A DNA stretch of 64,000 bases from Lucinisca nassula. Lineage: Eukaryota; Mollusca; Bivalvia; Lucinida; Lucinidae. Under the pieces are notes generated by a model. The model saw only the letters and a program-made list of their open reading frames with translations, made no database searches and was not told the origin of the DNA. The DNA lies in contig OY757011.1 in the NCBI GenBank assembly GCA_963580285.1, positions 99,627,728 to 99,691,727 of the forward strand. The letters are read 5' to 3'. Both the position numbers and the translations under genes were made by a program. Positions 31,989 through 43,190 of this stretch are shown here, in pieces; positions within the stretch are counted from its first letter, which is position 1, and each line of letters begins with the position of its first letter.

Positions 31989-34057
31989 TTAGCCATGCAA
32001 CAAAAACGCATGAAGAAAGCATATTATACTGAAATTGATTATACTATGTATAGCTGTTTTATAGTTCAGATGACCACCGTTTCTAAGCCCTAGTTCCACT
32101 TGAGTTGAAATATCGGTCGTTGAATGGTCTTCAAAGAGAGGAAAATTCATCTGGTTGCTTCCAAGCCTTCTTGTGCGTATACCGGCTCGGACAACACCAC
32201 TTTCCATGTTGGATCCGACGACGTCAGCCTTAACAGAAGGGACAACCATAGATGTCAATTCAGTAACGAAGCCGTACGTCAGGGACAGATTAAGAGCTTG
32301 AGCATGGAGTTTCGCTTTTAAACTGTCATCTATACCGGTCTCGATCGCGGCTTGTTTTAGTAAATCTGTTATTTTCTTGTATACATATAGTCTCGACAAA
32401 AATGTCTGTTTTCAGGCCGAGTGAAGCTTATCCTGCGGGTTGCTACAAATTCGACGTTGTCTTGGTTATTTCTAGCATAGACCCGCGGTTGAAAGAGATA
32501 CGTGGCAGGTGCACCTTCATCATTTGTTGTTCCCTCTTCATCTGGTCCTGATAGGAATTCGTCAATCATCCCTGACACGACCAGTTCCGAACCACAGAAG
32601 TACTGGGGAAAATCAGTTTGTGTCAGAGTAATTGGCAGGAGTTCGTCTCTATCCCCATTATAATCGAATCGAACATCATTTAGATAGGGGTCTTGAAACC
32701 CTTCGAAGAAATTCAGGAGAAGAGAACTAGCTTCCGCATCCGTCCTGATGGCAGTATAGGTACCGCCGTTGCTCCATGCAATTTGTTTTAACAAATCTTC
32801 ATTAGTGTGTGTTCCAAATGCAAGCGAGAATATTGGCGCGTACAATGATCCGTCATTAAGCCTATTTTCCGCGCCGACTTGCCTTCGTATCTCTATTGCA
32901 TTTGTTACGCCCTCTGTTGCCCTGCCGTCCGTTAGAAATACCACAATGTTGCTCTTCTGTTCGTCACTCCGGGGCAACAGTTTAGATTTGAACATTTTTA
33001 TTCCTTCTAACAGTGCTGTATTTATGTTTGTTCCCCCAGATGCTGTAATGGTTTCAATATAGTTTATTGCGGTCATAATGTTATTTTCAGATGCTTCTAC
33101 AAGAACAGGCCGCCATTTGTCAATGATTTTTTGAAATGTGATCACGTTAAAATAATCCGAAGGCCGTAGCTGACTCAGGATTGTCTTCAGCGCAGTTTTC
33201 ACATAGTCGATTCTGGGGGATCTCATTGAGCCACTTTTGTCTACGACGAAGACGATACGCTTATTCAGGATCATATCATTTTGACATTCTGGTGAGAAGA
33301 AATGCGTGAAATAGTCTTCACTTTCAACGACTATTCCACCGTCTGTGTCATGAATGACGTCGTAATCGACTATCAATTTATCGCCCAGTCCAAGGTTGGG
33401 GTCTACAGTGATCTGTGACTGCACTGAAGGCCTGTAATTAATCTTTCGTGTAAAGTCGGTAAATTCTGTACTGACTTCTGTCATATCAGCTGTTGGTAAC
33501 TTGTATTTGAAAGACCGAAAACCCTGTGGTTCCATAAAGAAGCAGGCCACATTAAGGTCTGGAACTATTTGTTTGGGACTTAGAAATAGCCATTGGGAGT
33601 AAACCCCAAGTCGGCGCTCCAGAAGTTCTTGATATTGTAAAAGAAATTCAATCAACGAGTCCGCCGGAATAAACACTTCAACTTTAAACAGTTCGTAATC
33701 CAAATCCTCCTGAACGAGAGCCTGTCTTGTTATTAACCCAGTTGCCGATTTTTTTTCCTTTGCGGCAGTGTAAATTTCCTTTGCCTCCTTATTTTCTCGT
33801 ATCTCTCCATGAAATTCCTCCCCGTTTAGAAGGATCTTGAAGCTAGTGATGAAGGCTTGTTTTGGCATCCGCACTTCAAAGCTGATTTCTTCTCCACCCC
33901 CCTCATTATTCACCACAGTGCTTGAGACGCTTACCTCGGCAAAGTGCACGGATACATTGGAGGTGATTGTCATTCGAGTAATCTCGGCTTTACCCTCGGC
34001 TTTTTTCACAACGTGTAAAAGAAAAGGCACGAGACAAAAACAAATATTAAAAATCAT
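31989..34057 (-). CDS. ITIH-like VIT and VWA domain protein, frameshifted
   Basis: The chosen start at 34057 (minus) begins with a hydrophobic signal-peptide-like stretch (MIFNICFCLVPFLLHVV); the ATG 26 codons upstream would add a lysine run encoded by a poly-A tract. A VIT domain spans about residues 25-155. A VWA domain from about residue 265 has an intact metal site: DKSGS (273-277), T343 and D377. This is the layout of inter-alpha-trypsin inhibitor heavy chains, secreted proteins that bind hyaluronan and matrix. The frame breaks at a run of five bases (32398-32402): one reading ends 14 codons later at a stop, while the other continues with the expected LYVYKKITDLLKQ and YGFVTELTSMVV segments to a stop at 31989. 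The end is hydrophobic (IINFSIICFLHAFLL), which could be a GPI signal. No introns are visible, so it may be a retrogene. One missing base may be an assembly error or real decay. Confidence 0.85.
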
Positions 34058-34339
34058 TGTCCTATTTGCTTCTGTTTTTTTTTTTTTTTTTTTTCGTAAT
34101 ATATAGGTATTTAAGTATTTAGTCCCTCTTAACAATCTTTAGCATTCTCTATACATGCTAGACACGGAAACATTAATCTTTCTGATATGTTTGAAAAGTC
34201 ATTTTATAGTCCATGCATCCTTATTGGACGTCATGAACAAAAATGTCATGGTAACATACTCACGTTGCTGTTATAGTCTCAGCTCTCTAGTTAAACTATT
34301 AAATAAGTCGGCCACAACAAAACCTACACGAATACAGAA

Positions 34340-34765
34340 GCCTTCGTAATGTAGTGGTTATGCCATCACGAAAACATGCCTATATAACTTTGATTGACCC
34401 CCTTGAACCCCACTTTTATATAGTAAAACCGGGGTTTACTGGGGTAGATCTTATTTTTCTTATTTCTGCTCTAAAACATAGATTGTGGGTACTCGTTAGA
34501 ACCGCCTCGATGAGGCGGTTCTAACGAGTACGCACAATCTATGTTTTAGAGCAGAAATAAGAAAAATATCGTAATTTTTCATCTTATTTTTTTTCGGCGG
34601 TAAAATTTACACTGTATGTATATAGGGGTGTTTTCGTAATACTACGCGCCTTCTAAACCAGGGGTCGCAGGATCAATCCAGGGCTTCTCTAGACTTTCGG
34701 ATGAGTCTTAACAAGTGGGTCCGTCTGCCTATGACCTTAACTGTTGGTGAGTGCTCACTCACTCC
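34340..34765 (+). mobile_element. SINE S1 split by an A-type MITE
   Basis: The head 'agaagccttcgtaatgtagtggttatgc' (34338-34364) is cut, and the rest continues at 34642 with 'ctacgcgccttctaaacc' and 'cgcaggatcaatcc' to 'ggtgagtgctcactcac'. The cut falls in the tRNA D-arm region. Confidence 0.8.
34365..34641. mobile_element. A-type MITE inserted in a SINE
   Basis: Left end CATCACGAAAACATGCCTATA, right end GTTTTCGTAATA. The central palindrome (about 34487-34536) is perfect around GAACCGCCTCGATGAGGCGGTTC. The SINE fixes both borders. Confidence 0.87.
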
Positions 34766-34844
34766 CTACGCAAATACTTTTAGAAACAGCGAAGACTCTG
34801 ATCAGGCTGTTCAGCATTCGCCGTTTGCAAAGGAATTACGATAA

Positions 34845-35125
34845 CATACCCGTGCGACATAGTGCATTTTTTTTTCACATCTCAAAAATAGCTACTTTTC
34901 TGGTGAAAATATGTGAAATTATTGTTATTTTTACTTCAAACATAGGTTGTGGGTGCCCGTTAGAACCGCCTCATTGAGGCCTCATTGAGGCGGTTCTAAC
35001 GAGTACCCACAACCAATGTCTTGGAGCAAAAATAAGAAAAATAATGTATACCCCGTAAACCCCAGTTTTCCCCATATAAAGTGGGGTTTATGAGGTGTTC
35101 ATTTCACAGACGTGTTCACGTGATG
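34845..35125. mobile_element. B-type MITE, complete
   Basis: Left end ATTACGATAACATACCCGTG, right end 'gacgtgttcacgtgatg'. The central palindrome (34958-35003) carries a duplicated 'cctcattgagg'. A D/J-like 'gcgaagactctgatcagg' fragment lies just before it (34790-34810). Confidence 0.83.
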
Positions 35126-35174
35126 ATAGCCAAGAGTGATAAGCAAATAATACTCTGATCTGACTGAATATTGT

Positions 35175-35450
35175 GCCCCGCCAATCGGGGCTTGGCGAAA
35201 ATAGATTTGGCTGCATGATGCTTCCAAGCAGAGCTGAAACCGATCAAATTTGAGTACTGGTAACTCGCTTAGAAGTTTTAAGCCTGTCCATGAAAAGTGG
35301 TGCTAGTAGGACCGCTCCTGTAACCCCAGCGGTTTCTATGGGCGATAGGGCTTGAGATGTCATTTCATCTCAATGTCGGGTAAAAGTCCCACCAAATCGG
35401 AAGCAACGTCTTCAGAATGACTAGTGTTGATGGGTACGTAAAACTTCAAC
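35175..35450 (+). mobile_element. SINE S4, diverged
   Basis: Head 'ccgccaatcggggcttggcg', body complete, tail 'gatgggtacgtaaaacttc'. Confidence 0.8.
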
Positions 35451-35948
35451 CCATGTCCGAATAAATGCGAAGACTGTTCAGCGTTTTTGGTTGGTCGCGT
35501 TGCCCATTGGATCTAGTAAGCTTTTTCAGTGACGTTGCTTTTACCAGTAAATTAACTTGAACATTTTGGTTCGATTTTTTTTATCAACCGACCCAAAAAT
35601 TAATCAAAGCGCCAAAGGCACTGAAAAGACAGATTCTATGAGAATATCAAAACACTGTGAAAACTTACAGACAACCTTTCTAAAAAGATCTTAAAATTTA
35701 GAAAAGTAGTTCTGCAAATTTCATTGTATGATATGTTTGCAGATGTCTATACACCGGTGGTATCATGAAATGCCATTCGATGTTTCAAATTTTGGAAAGA
35801 AACTATTTACGTTTTCAAAACCAAACATTAAAATTCAAGTTTTAACAATACTACTTTCAATTAGTAACATTTTTGTCTGGTCGGTTGTGCATACCTCCCC
35901 CCAAAAGATACTCTATTTTTCACAAAGAGATCGGAGGAGAAAGGCTGG
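35451..35948. other. No gene seen
   Basis: AT-rich sequence between an S4 SINE and the possible exon at 35949. If that exon is real, this is its first intron. No further exon was recognised in it. Confidence 0.4.
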
Positions 35949-36134
35949 TCAGTCCAGTACATGAATTCCATTGGCTTGAAGACATTTTTGAGTAAGAACA
36001 GCACTATAAACCCGCGCGTAATCCTGCTGGATTAGATATCCCGGATTCTGAGCGTAAACAAATAAATGGAACCACGTGAGGCCGACGCACTTGATTGATG
36101 TAACGTCTCGCTGTTCAGTTACCGTCTCAGCCAT
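35949..36134 (-). CDS. Possible first exon, 61-codon open frame
   Basis: ATG at 36134 (minus) in a good start context (GATCATGG) opens a frame of 61 codons starting MAETVTEQRDV and containing the segment LIQQDYARVYSAVLTQKCL. The composition is balanced and unlike the repeat-derived frames around it. It lies at the edge of a CpG-rich stretch with no recognised transposons. A possible donor (CAT|GTACTG) lies just before the stop. I do not recognise the product, and no downstream exon was found. Confidence 0.35.
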   Translation of the reverse strand: MAETVTEQRDVTSIKCVGLTWFHLFVYAQNPGYLIQQDYARVYSAVLTQKCLQANGIHVLD

Positions 36135-36720
36135 GATCTTGAATGTTCTTAATGTCGCTAGCTACATGCAATAGCTCGACATACCGTTTCGCTTATTCCA
36201 TCCGATATGTCATGCTCTATTACGCACGCGTCGCCTCGGCATACCTTACACCTATATGTCGAAACATCCCGAAACAACAATCGGCGTGATTCACGCTGAA
36301 GCGCGATGTGTCACTGAAACGCATATCACGCGAGTCGCTTAGACGCCAATATACATGTACGTATTTCTTTCACCAGCGTAAGTGTTCCGTTGTGTGTCGA
36401 CGTCTTAATTTTGGTCACGACAGGGACGTCTAGCTCTCAAAAGTACATCGCATAAGGGCGACGAACAGTGTCAGTGCTTATTATTAGGTGGTAGTTGAAA
36501 CCCTTTGTTTATCTACAGGTACAGTGTAGCAGATGCCGGCGGAAATCTGCTTCGCATATGCGTCTGTCGGATGAATCGATCTTGACGTACTGACGTCGGT
36601 CTTCCGCTACGTCGACGTCCACTAGCGTCTTCTGTTGATAGTAAGAAGTCGCTCCAACAGACAAATAGATCACACACATGTGGCACCCAAAATCAGAGTC
36701 AACGCCATCCGCTTTCCGAG
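36135..36720 (-). promoter_or_regulatory. CpG-rich, repeat-free stretch, possible promoter
   Basis: CG dinucleotides are much denser here (e.g. 'cacgcgtcgcctcgg', 'cacgcgagtcgcttagacgcc', 'tacgtcgacgtcc') than in the surrounding AT-rich sequence, and no transposon landmark was found. Its position upstream of the open frame at 35949-36134 suggests a promoter. This is inference from composition only. Confidence 0.4.
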
Positions 36721-36741
36721 CAGCTTCTAACTGTCAATTAG

Positions 36742-36908
36742 AAGCCTCCGTGGTGTAGTGGTTATGCTACTCGCCTTGTAAACCAGGGATCGCAGGATCG
36801 ATCCCGGACTTCTCCAGACTTTCGGATGTGTCTTAAAACCGAGGTTTCGTCTCCGTATGACCTTAGCTGTTGGTGGGACGTAAAACTCAAACACTCACTC
36901 ACTCACTC
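36742..36908 (+). mobile_element. SINE S1 with target-site duplication
   Basis: Head 'agcctccgtggtgtagtgg', Thr-like 'gccttgtaaacc', B box, tail 'gggacgtaaaactcaaac' and (ACTC)n. Flanking duplication 'tctaactgtc' on both sides. Confidence 0.92.
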
Positions 36909-37080
36909 TAACTGTCCAGGGTTTAATGAAAAACGATGCAATACGTTCTCACTTGATGCTTTTTGAGAACAAAATACAATTTCTTCTTTTCTAGGCACGA
37001 CCTTACATCACACATCAAAAGTTTGATCCTGAACATGTGGTTTTTATCAGTGCTGGTGTGAAGGTGGTACGCAGGATCGT

Positions 37081-37385
37081 TGGCCCCCGCCCATCGGGGC
37101 TTAAAGAAATAGATGGGCTGCATGATGCTTCCACGCAGAGCTGAAACCGTCCCGCACACGAGTACTGGTAATCTGCTTAGAGGATCTAAGCCTGCCCAGG
37201 CAAAGAGGTGCGAGTCGGACCGTCCATGAATATAAACCCCATTGGTTTCATTGGGCGGGAGGGCTTGAGATGTCATTTCATCTCAGTGTCGGGTAAAAGT
37301 CCCACAAAATTGGAAGCAACGTCTCCAAAATGACCTATACCCTGTTGACGGGGACGTTAAACCTCAAATCAAACAAAACAAAACA
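37081..37385 (+). mobile_element. SINE S4 with target-site duplication
   Basis: Duplication 'caggatcgt' at 37072-37080 and 37386-37394. Head 'cgcccatcggggcttaaag', tail 'gacggggacgttaaacctc'. Confidence 0.92.
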
Positions 37386-37394
37386 CAGGATCGT

Positions 37395-38880
37395 GGCCGG
37401 ACTGGTAACCATACGTCACGGTTGATTGATTTAACCTTTTTAGCTTAAGGGCAAGGTGCCTAAGCGTGTTGTAATCATGCAATCGTTTGGTTTCAAAATC
37501 AAAGAACCGAAAGTGTTAGTGGGATGTACGAGGTTGGGTAAAAGTCCTGGGCTGAGATTAAACTGTTTAATTTAACTCTGAAATTCAAAACAAATAGTGA
37601 AGATTTTGATAAGAAGCGCGTTCTGCAGCGTCCGAACTTGGTCTACACTGTTTGCCAAGCTCACCCTATGATTCCAGGATGATCCTCTTCAGCCTTATGG
37701 AATACCCTGATCTCACTGCGGCTATTTTCTGCAAGAAAAAGGTTATTCTGAGAAGTCAGTGATAGTCACGTAGACGTTAGCTCTGAATCGCTTTTTTTAT
37801 TAGTAACTTCGGGTCGAATGCCAAACAATCAACCCAAACATAGCCGGGTCGTTTGTCAGTCTTGGGTACATGTAAGTGTTATCTGTCAAATCTGCACTTG
37901 AATAAAATGTTCGATCTGGCAAACAATGTAAACTAAGATCAAACGCCACAGAACACGGTGCTAATCTTATTGTACAATTTTTTTGCATCAGTTACTAACA
38001 TCCGTTAAGTTTAAACGGATCAGTCCAAGTCCTCGTTCATGACCAGCCTGCATTTAGAGACAATCGGCATGAGTGTTGTCAGTGTTTTGATTTATTCACT
38101 GCCTTGAGTTTCTGGAGTGTACTTTTCCATCACTGAAGTTGGGCTCGTCCATTCTGCTAAATATGGCACCTAGAATTACATGTATATCACAGGACCTACA
38201 CTGTTTGCATAGGTATCTGTACCATATTCCAGGGTTGAAAGGGGCAGTCTGATATACACCTAGTTGTAACTGACCTAGACTTGACCTCGAATGTCGGAAA
38301 ACCCATTAATATTCTGGTCTGCAGCTGACCGGCTGGTCTTTAAGGATTAAATATTGACAGCACTGTTAGAAAACAGTGTAAAACCTGAGCAGACGTCTGA
38401 GCAGGTGCCGCATTGATCTAGGTATACAGTCTCGCATGATGCAGCTGATTCATATGAAATGCTGAATCTATTCTCTGAAAGGTAAGATAAAATCGTCAAG
38501 TCGTCTGCTTCAAAAGTTTGTATTGCGATTATAGGATGTACAATTTTGATAACTGCGCCGAACCGGACTACATTTTTGTGCGGACTCATATTTCTTTGGC
38601 GGTCAAAGCCGGAAGAAAGTCGTAAGAAAGCCGGAACTACTTTACAACACGCAGGATACCTAGAAATGACAGAATGAATCTGTCATTAATAAATACAGAA
38701 GCTTCCCGCCTGCTTTTTATAGGAACGTTAGTATTCTCCCTGTGACGTAAGAGAGCTGTGTGAAAAGTAAAATCTGGACTGGGCTCGTGCGAAGCTCCAG
38801 ATCAGACGCACACCAGTGTCTACACTGTTTGCTTAAAATACTGGAATGTAAATGTTGAACGAAACAGTGTGTCTCAATTT
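37395..38880. other. No gene seen; degenerate D-type fragments
   Basis: Eroded D-core pieces ('ggtctacactgtttgcc' near 37655; 'tggcaaacaatgtaaactaagatcaaacgcc' near 37917; 'ctccagatcagacgcacacc' near 38795). An open frame of 80 codons on the minus strand (38347-38589) has no supporting features. Confidence 0.4.
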
Positions 38881-38895
38881 AGGACTATTTTCCCA

Positions 38896-39173
38896 ACGCC
38901 CCTGCCCATAGGGGCTTGAAGAAATATATGGGCTGCATGATGCTTCCACGCAGAGCTGAATCTGGCCCGCACACTAGTACTGGTAAACCTCTTAGAGGAT
39001 CTAAGCCTGACTAGGAACCGCGGTGCTAATAAACCGTATTGGTTTCATTGGGCGACAGGGCTTGAGATGTCATTTCATCTCAATGTCGGGTAAAAGTCCC
39101 ACAAAATTGGAAGCAACGTCTCCAAAATGACCTTTACAGTGGGGACGTTAAACCTAAAATCAAACAAACAAAC
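38896..39173 (+). mobile_element. SINE S4 with target-site duplication
   Basis: Perfect 13-bp duplication 'gactattttccca' at 38883-38895 and 39174-39186. Body complete with small deletions. Confidence 0.94.
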
Positions 39174-39354
39174 GACTATTTTCCCAGCCTGCACTCAGAA
39201 ACAATCGACAATCCAATGCTTTGATTTTGCTACGGTAGGGCCTGATGGAGGACATAAAACGGACCCCCAGAGTTTATGCTTTTTGAGTATGCAATTCTCT
39301 AATTTCCTAAATAATTCAGGCGATTTCACTGCTCGGATCAGCGTAAAAGCTATA

Positions 39355-39700
39355 CAGTTGAACTTCAATGGCTCGAACACGTTTGGGACCTCGAAAATCT
39401 GTTCGAGACAGGGGAAGTTCGAGCTACTGAGGTTAACGTCAGGAGGCATCACGAGATACGTTTAGACATCTTTGCGGTGTTCTATAATGAATATGTATGC
39501 TGTGTGTACTCATTAGAATCGCCTCAATGAGGCGATTCTAATGAGTACACACAGCATACATTTTCAAGATAAAAGACTAAAAACTCTTAAATTATCCCCC
39601 ACTATTTCTTATGTAGAGGATTTCGCTAGGGGCTCAAGAACGGGTTCGACTTATCCACGGTAAACGAGCCATCGGTGTTCGAGCCATCGAAGTTCTACTG
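39355..39700. mobile_element. C-type MITE, complete, TA target
   Basis: TA at 39353-39354 and 39701-39702. Termini CAGTTGAACTTCAATGGCTCG and its near complement CGAGCCATCGAAGTTCTACTG. Central palindrome (about 39498-39550) 'gtactcattagaatcgcctc' and complement, with flanking CACACAGCATACA. Confidence 0.88.
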
Positions 39701-39702
39701 TA

Positions 39703-40083
39703 TATATATTTATCATGCTCATGAACTGAATACAAAAAGTGACATTGCCTGCTCATGTGAGTTGAGCAGAAATATTTTATAATTTTTGAGTCTGAGTCTA
39801 TAAAACATTTTTCATGCTCAACTCACTTAAGCATGAATTTTTTCCCGATAATAAATTAAAAAAAAATGCATTTGAAAGCCATTTTAAAATTTTGTAGGTA
39901 GGACAAACAACATTCTTTGTTGATTTGAGCAGACAAATTGCCTCATTTGTTTGTATTAGTAAAATAATGAGCATTTCGAATTTCATGCTCAAGTGAGTTG
40001 AGCATGAAAAAAGTTTTATAAATGCGGGACCTGGTTTCTCCAGTACATGTGTTATGGACATACAGTAAAATATAAAATATAAT
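39703..40083. repeat. Sequence with four scattered 'gagttgagcat' motifs
   Basis: The motif 'catgctcaactcactt' or its complement occurs at about 39757, 39812, 39987 and 40000, giving inverted pairs. No gene; identity unknown. Confidence 0.4.
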
Positions 40084-40364
40084 CATCACGTGAACAAGTC
40101 CGTGAAATGAAGACCCCCGTATACCCCACATTATAAAGAGAAAACTGGGGTTTACGGGGGTAAACATTATTTTTCTTATTTTTACTCCAAGACATAGGTT
40201 GTGGGTACTCGTTAGAACCGCCTCAATGAGGCGGTTCTAACGAGCACCCACAACCTATGTTTGCAGTATTTATAAGAAAAGTATCACGGATTTTCATCAG
40301 AAAAATGGCCATTTTGGAGATGTCAAAAAAATGCACAATGTCGCACGGGTGTGTTATCGTAATG
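40084..40364. mobile_element. B-type MITE, complete
   Basis: Ends CATCACGTGAACAAGTCCGTG and CGGGTGTGTTATCGTAATG. Perfect central palindrome at about 40203-40250. A good reference copy of the family. Confidence 0.88.
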
Positions 40365-40464
40365 ATCGCGTCAGTAATCAAAATCCATACATTCACAAAG
40401 GAAGTCGCTCTCTTTTTAAATGCTTCTCTTTTCACGTGTTTTGACATTAGAATCTTCCACACTA

Positions 40465-40975
40465 AGTACAGTAAAATTCCTGTATTAAGACCACCTTGGG
40501 GACTGTTAAAATGGTCTTAAGACCACTTTTGAACAGTCCCTAAGGTGGTCTCTTATAAGGAGATACTGGGTATTGTTTGTTTGTTTGATTTGAGGTTTAA
40601 CGTCCCCGTCAACACTGGAAATGTCATTTTGGAGACGTTGCTTCCAATTTTGTGGGTCTTTTACCCGACATTGAGATGAAATGACAGCTCAAGCCCTGTC
40701 GCCCAATGCAATGAAACCAATAGGGTTTATAAGCATGGACGGTCCGACATTCACACAGCTTTGCCTGGACAGGCTTAGATCCTCTAAGCGGTTTACCAGT
40801 ACTCGTGTGTGGGTCGGATTCAGCTCTGCGTGGAAGCATCATGCAGCCCATATATTTCTTTAAGCCCCGATGGTATAGAAAACACAAAGTAAGAATTACT
40901 GAAATCTTCTCAACAAGCTTTAAAAGGCAGATTTAGTCTTAATTTAGTGGAATTTTATTGTATTTGACCAGGCCA
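40465..40975. mobile_element. E-type MITE split by an S4 SINE
   Basis: Left end 'tacagtaaaattcctgta' with hairpin arms 'gtattaagaccacc', 'ccacttttgaacagtcc'. After the SINE it resumes 'tagaaaacacaaagtaag' and ends 'gtggaattttattgta'. TA is present at both ends. Confidence 0.8.
40574..40871 (-). mobile_element. SINE S4 in an E-type MITE
   Basis: Tail complement 'gatttgaggtttaacgtcccc' at left, head complement 'tttaagccccgatgg' at right. Confidence 0.88.
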
Positions 40976-41114
40976 CTTTCGAGTTAAAGAAGAGTCTGTT
41001 GTTTATTGTAGGTAACAAAAATCCATGTGCCAAAGAGTAGACCCTGTGGTGTTTCATCTGGGTCTGCACTGCTTGTCACTGTCCCATTTAGTTGACGCTA
41101 GAAACAAAGACAGG

Positions 41115-41544
41115 TACTGTTGTCGGAGGATCAGTTGAAAGTGACGTTAGCGAATGTTTTTGTTATTAAGCATTATCCACTGTTGTCTAAAGGTAACGAC
41201 GCTTCGGTAATGATAAGTATAACGGCCAGCCAATGATGGGTATAATAATGATAACGGTGCAACATGTCAAACCTACCTGTGGTGGTATACTCTTTTACGT
41301 CACTGTCTACTTATCCTCCGACAACAGTAGGATAAGTTGAAAGTGACGTCTGCGAATGTTTTTGTTATTAAGCACTGTCCACTGTTGGCAAAAGGTAACG
41401 GCGCTTCGGATACGATAATTATAACGTTACAACCAATTGCCAACCAATAAAGGGTGTGATTATGATAATGCTACAACCTGTCAAAACTACCTGTGATGGT
41501 TTACTCTTTAACGTCACTGTCAACTTATCCTCCGACAACAGTAG
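41115..41544. mobile_element. K-type MITE, two tandem copies
   Basis: Two units of about 215 bp (41115-41330 and 41331-41544), about 85% alike. Each ends 'acttatcctccgacaacagtag', whose complement begins the first unit ('actgttgtcggaggatcag'), so the units have inverted ends. Confidence 0.65.
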
Positions 41545-41559
41545 TAGGCCCAGTCAGAA

Positions 41560-41760
41560 AAGACATCGTATACGTAAGCTTTGTCACACCTTCAGAATGC
41601 ACTTCGTCTAATTACTGTTACTGCGATCATTACTCTCAGGTGTACATTACATACACTTCAGATTTGCAGGATGAAAGCCTGTGCAGTAATTATGTAATTA
41701 CGGCAGGGATCTCAGAATCATAATCATCAGAATCAGAATTGTTACTGGTGATACGTCACG
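41560..41760. mobile_element. S5-related fragment
   Basis: 'gatttgcaggatgaaagcct' and 'agtaattatgtaattacgg' resemble the S5 body at 5515-5570. No tRNA-like head here. Confidence 0.4.
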
Positions 41761-41852
41761 TCAAATGACATTCATACATCAGGAACCAGGACCTGTAATA
41801 GGGGAAGTTAGTCCCTAGCTCTAACCAAAGAGGTAAATCTCTAACCTACACA

Positions 41853-42138
41853 CGCCCCCCCCCCCCCCCCCCCCCCCCGCTTATCGGGCCTTGAAGAAAT
41901 AGATGAGCAGCACGATGCTTCCACGCAGAGCTGAAACTGACCCGCACACGAGTACTGGTAAACAGCTTAGAGGATCTAAGCCTGCTCAGGCAAAGCAGTG
42001 CGAGTCAGACCACCAATGCTTATAAACCCTATTGGTTTCATCTCAATGTCGGGTAAATGTCCCACAAAATTGGAAGCAACGTCACCAAAATGACCTTTAC
42101 AGTGTTGACGGGGACGTTAAACATCAACTCAAACAACT
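41853..42138 (+). mobile_element. SINE S4 with target-site duplication and C-run
   Basis: Duplication 'taacctacaca' at 41842-41852 and 42139-42149. A run of about 23 C at its start (41856-41878) precedes 'cgcttatcgggccttgaag'. Confidence 0.92.
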
Positions 42139-42149
42139 TAACCTACACA

Positions 42150-42704
42150 GGGAATGAATATCTCTGCATAAAGTCCCGTTCCAAAGGCCGGTGCACGTTA
42201 TGGCATTCATCCCTGCAAACAAATGATGCCAGTGGAGCATGTTCGGACACCGCAATTTTATTACCACGCTCTGGTATGAAGGTTCTAAAGGAAAATGTAT
42301 TCTATTCAGACGTTTATTGGTAATTTAAGGAAACTCACGGGAAAGTATAGCGATACATGCATTATCCAACATCTTACAAAAGATGTAAATAACGTCACGT
42401 CATGGCAATTAACGACGTCAAAGGAGATGAAATCGTCATTTTAAAAGCTATATTATAATTTAATCAACATGTTCTAAAATATGGGGCACAACTCCCGCGA
42501 GCGTTAAAAACATCGTGCTAGTGCGGCTTGTAACACCCTCAGGAATTATTCTCCGAGGGGTCACAGCTGCTGGGGTATTCCGTTTACCTACAAAATCAGA
42601 TTAGGAAATCCAGGATTTTAACAATGGAATAGAAATTTTATCCTACTGGTTGGATTTTTCTGTCTACCCCTCATTTTTATATTATTTTCGAGAACAGTCT
42701 TACT
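42150..42704. other. No gene seen; S5-related piece
   Basis: About 42205-42300 ('gatgccagtggagcatgttcgg', 'acaccgcaattttattacc') resembles the S5 body at about 5640-5680. The remainder is AT-rich without landmarks. Confidence 0.4.
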
Positions 42705-42934
42705 TTAACCCATTGCATGCGGGAAACCCCTAAGGGGGTACCTTGGCAAACAGTGTAGGCCCAGATCAGACGCCGCAGAACGCGGCGTCTGATCAAGGCC
42801 TGCACGATTTGTTAACAGAATTTTCCGTCAAAAATAGGATAAAAACGAAAAAATAGGCCTGACGCCCCTTAGATGACAAATGGATTTGTCCAACTAATAG
42901 CAATGGAAGAGTCCACCAGTATACAATGGGTTAC
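42705..42934. mobile_element. D-type MITE
   Basis: TTAA at 42705-42708, CCCATTGCATGC left end and 'tacaatgggtta' right end (last base of TTAA mutated). Core hairpin GATCAGACGCCGC / GCGGCGTCTGATC as in the copy at 17370. Confidence 0.85.
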
Positions 42935-43052
42935 AGATTGGAGAGGCAACTGTATCAATTCCCGTTAAGGTGTCTGTCACATTTTCCGTCTGCTTTAATA
43001 GGCACATATATACTTTCTGCCTTTCTTTAAGTAGAGCTGTACTTCACAAGGT

Positions 43053-43190
43053 ACAGAATAGCTCTTCTATAAAAACCACCTTTGGGATTGTTCAAAACTG
43101 TTCTTTAAGACCACTTTTGAACAGTCCCAAAGGTCGTCTCTGACTAGAGGACACTGTATGCAGAAAACACAAAGAAAAACAACTGAAACC
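43053..43190. mobile_element. E-type MITE, partial
   Basis: Hairpin 'aaaaccacctttgggattg' with 'cttttgaacagtcccaaagg', then 'gcagaaaacacaaagaaaaac', as in other E copies. Confidence 0.6.

Noticed and set aside
38347..38589. 80-codon minus-strand frame as a gene
   Set aside because: No splice, domain or start-context support; surroundings contain eroded transposon pieces.
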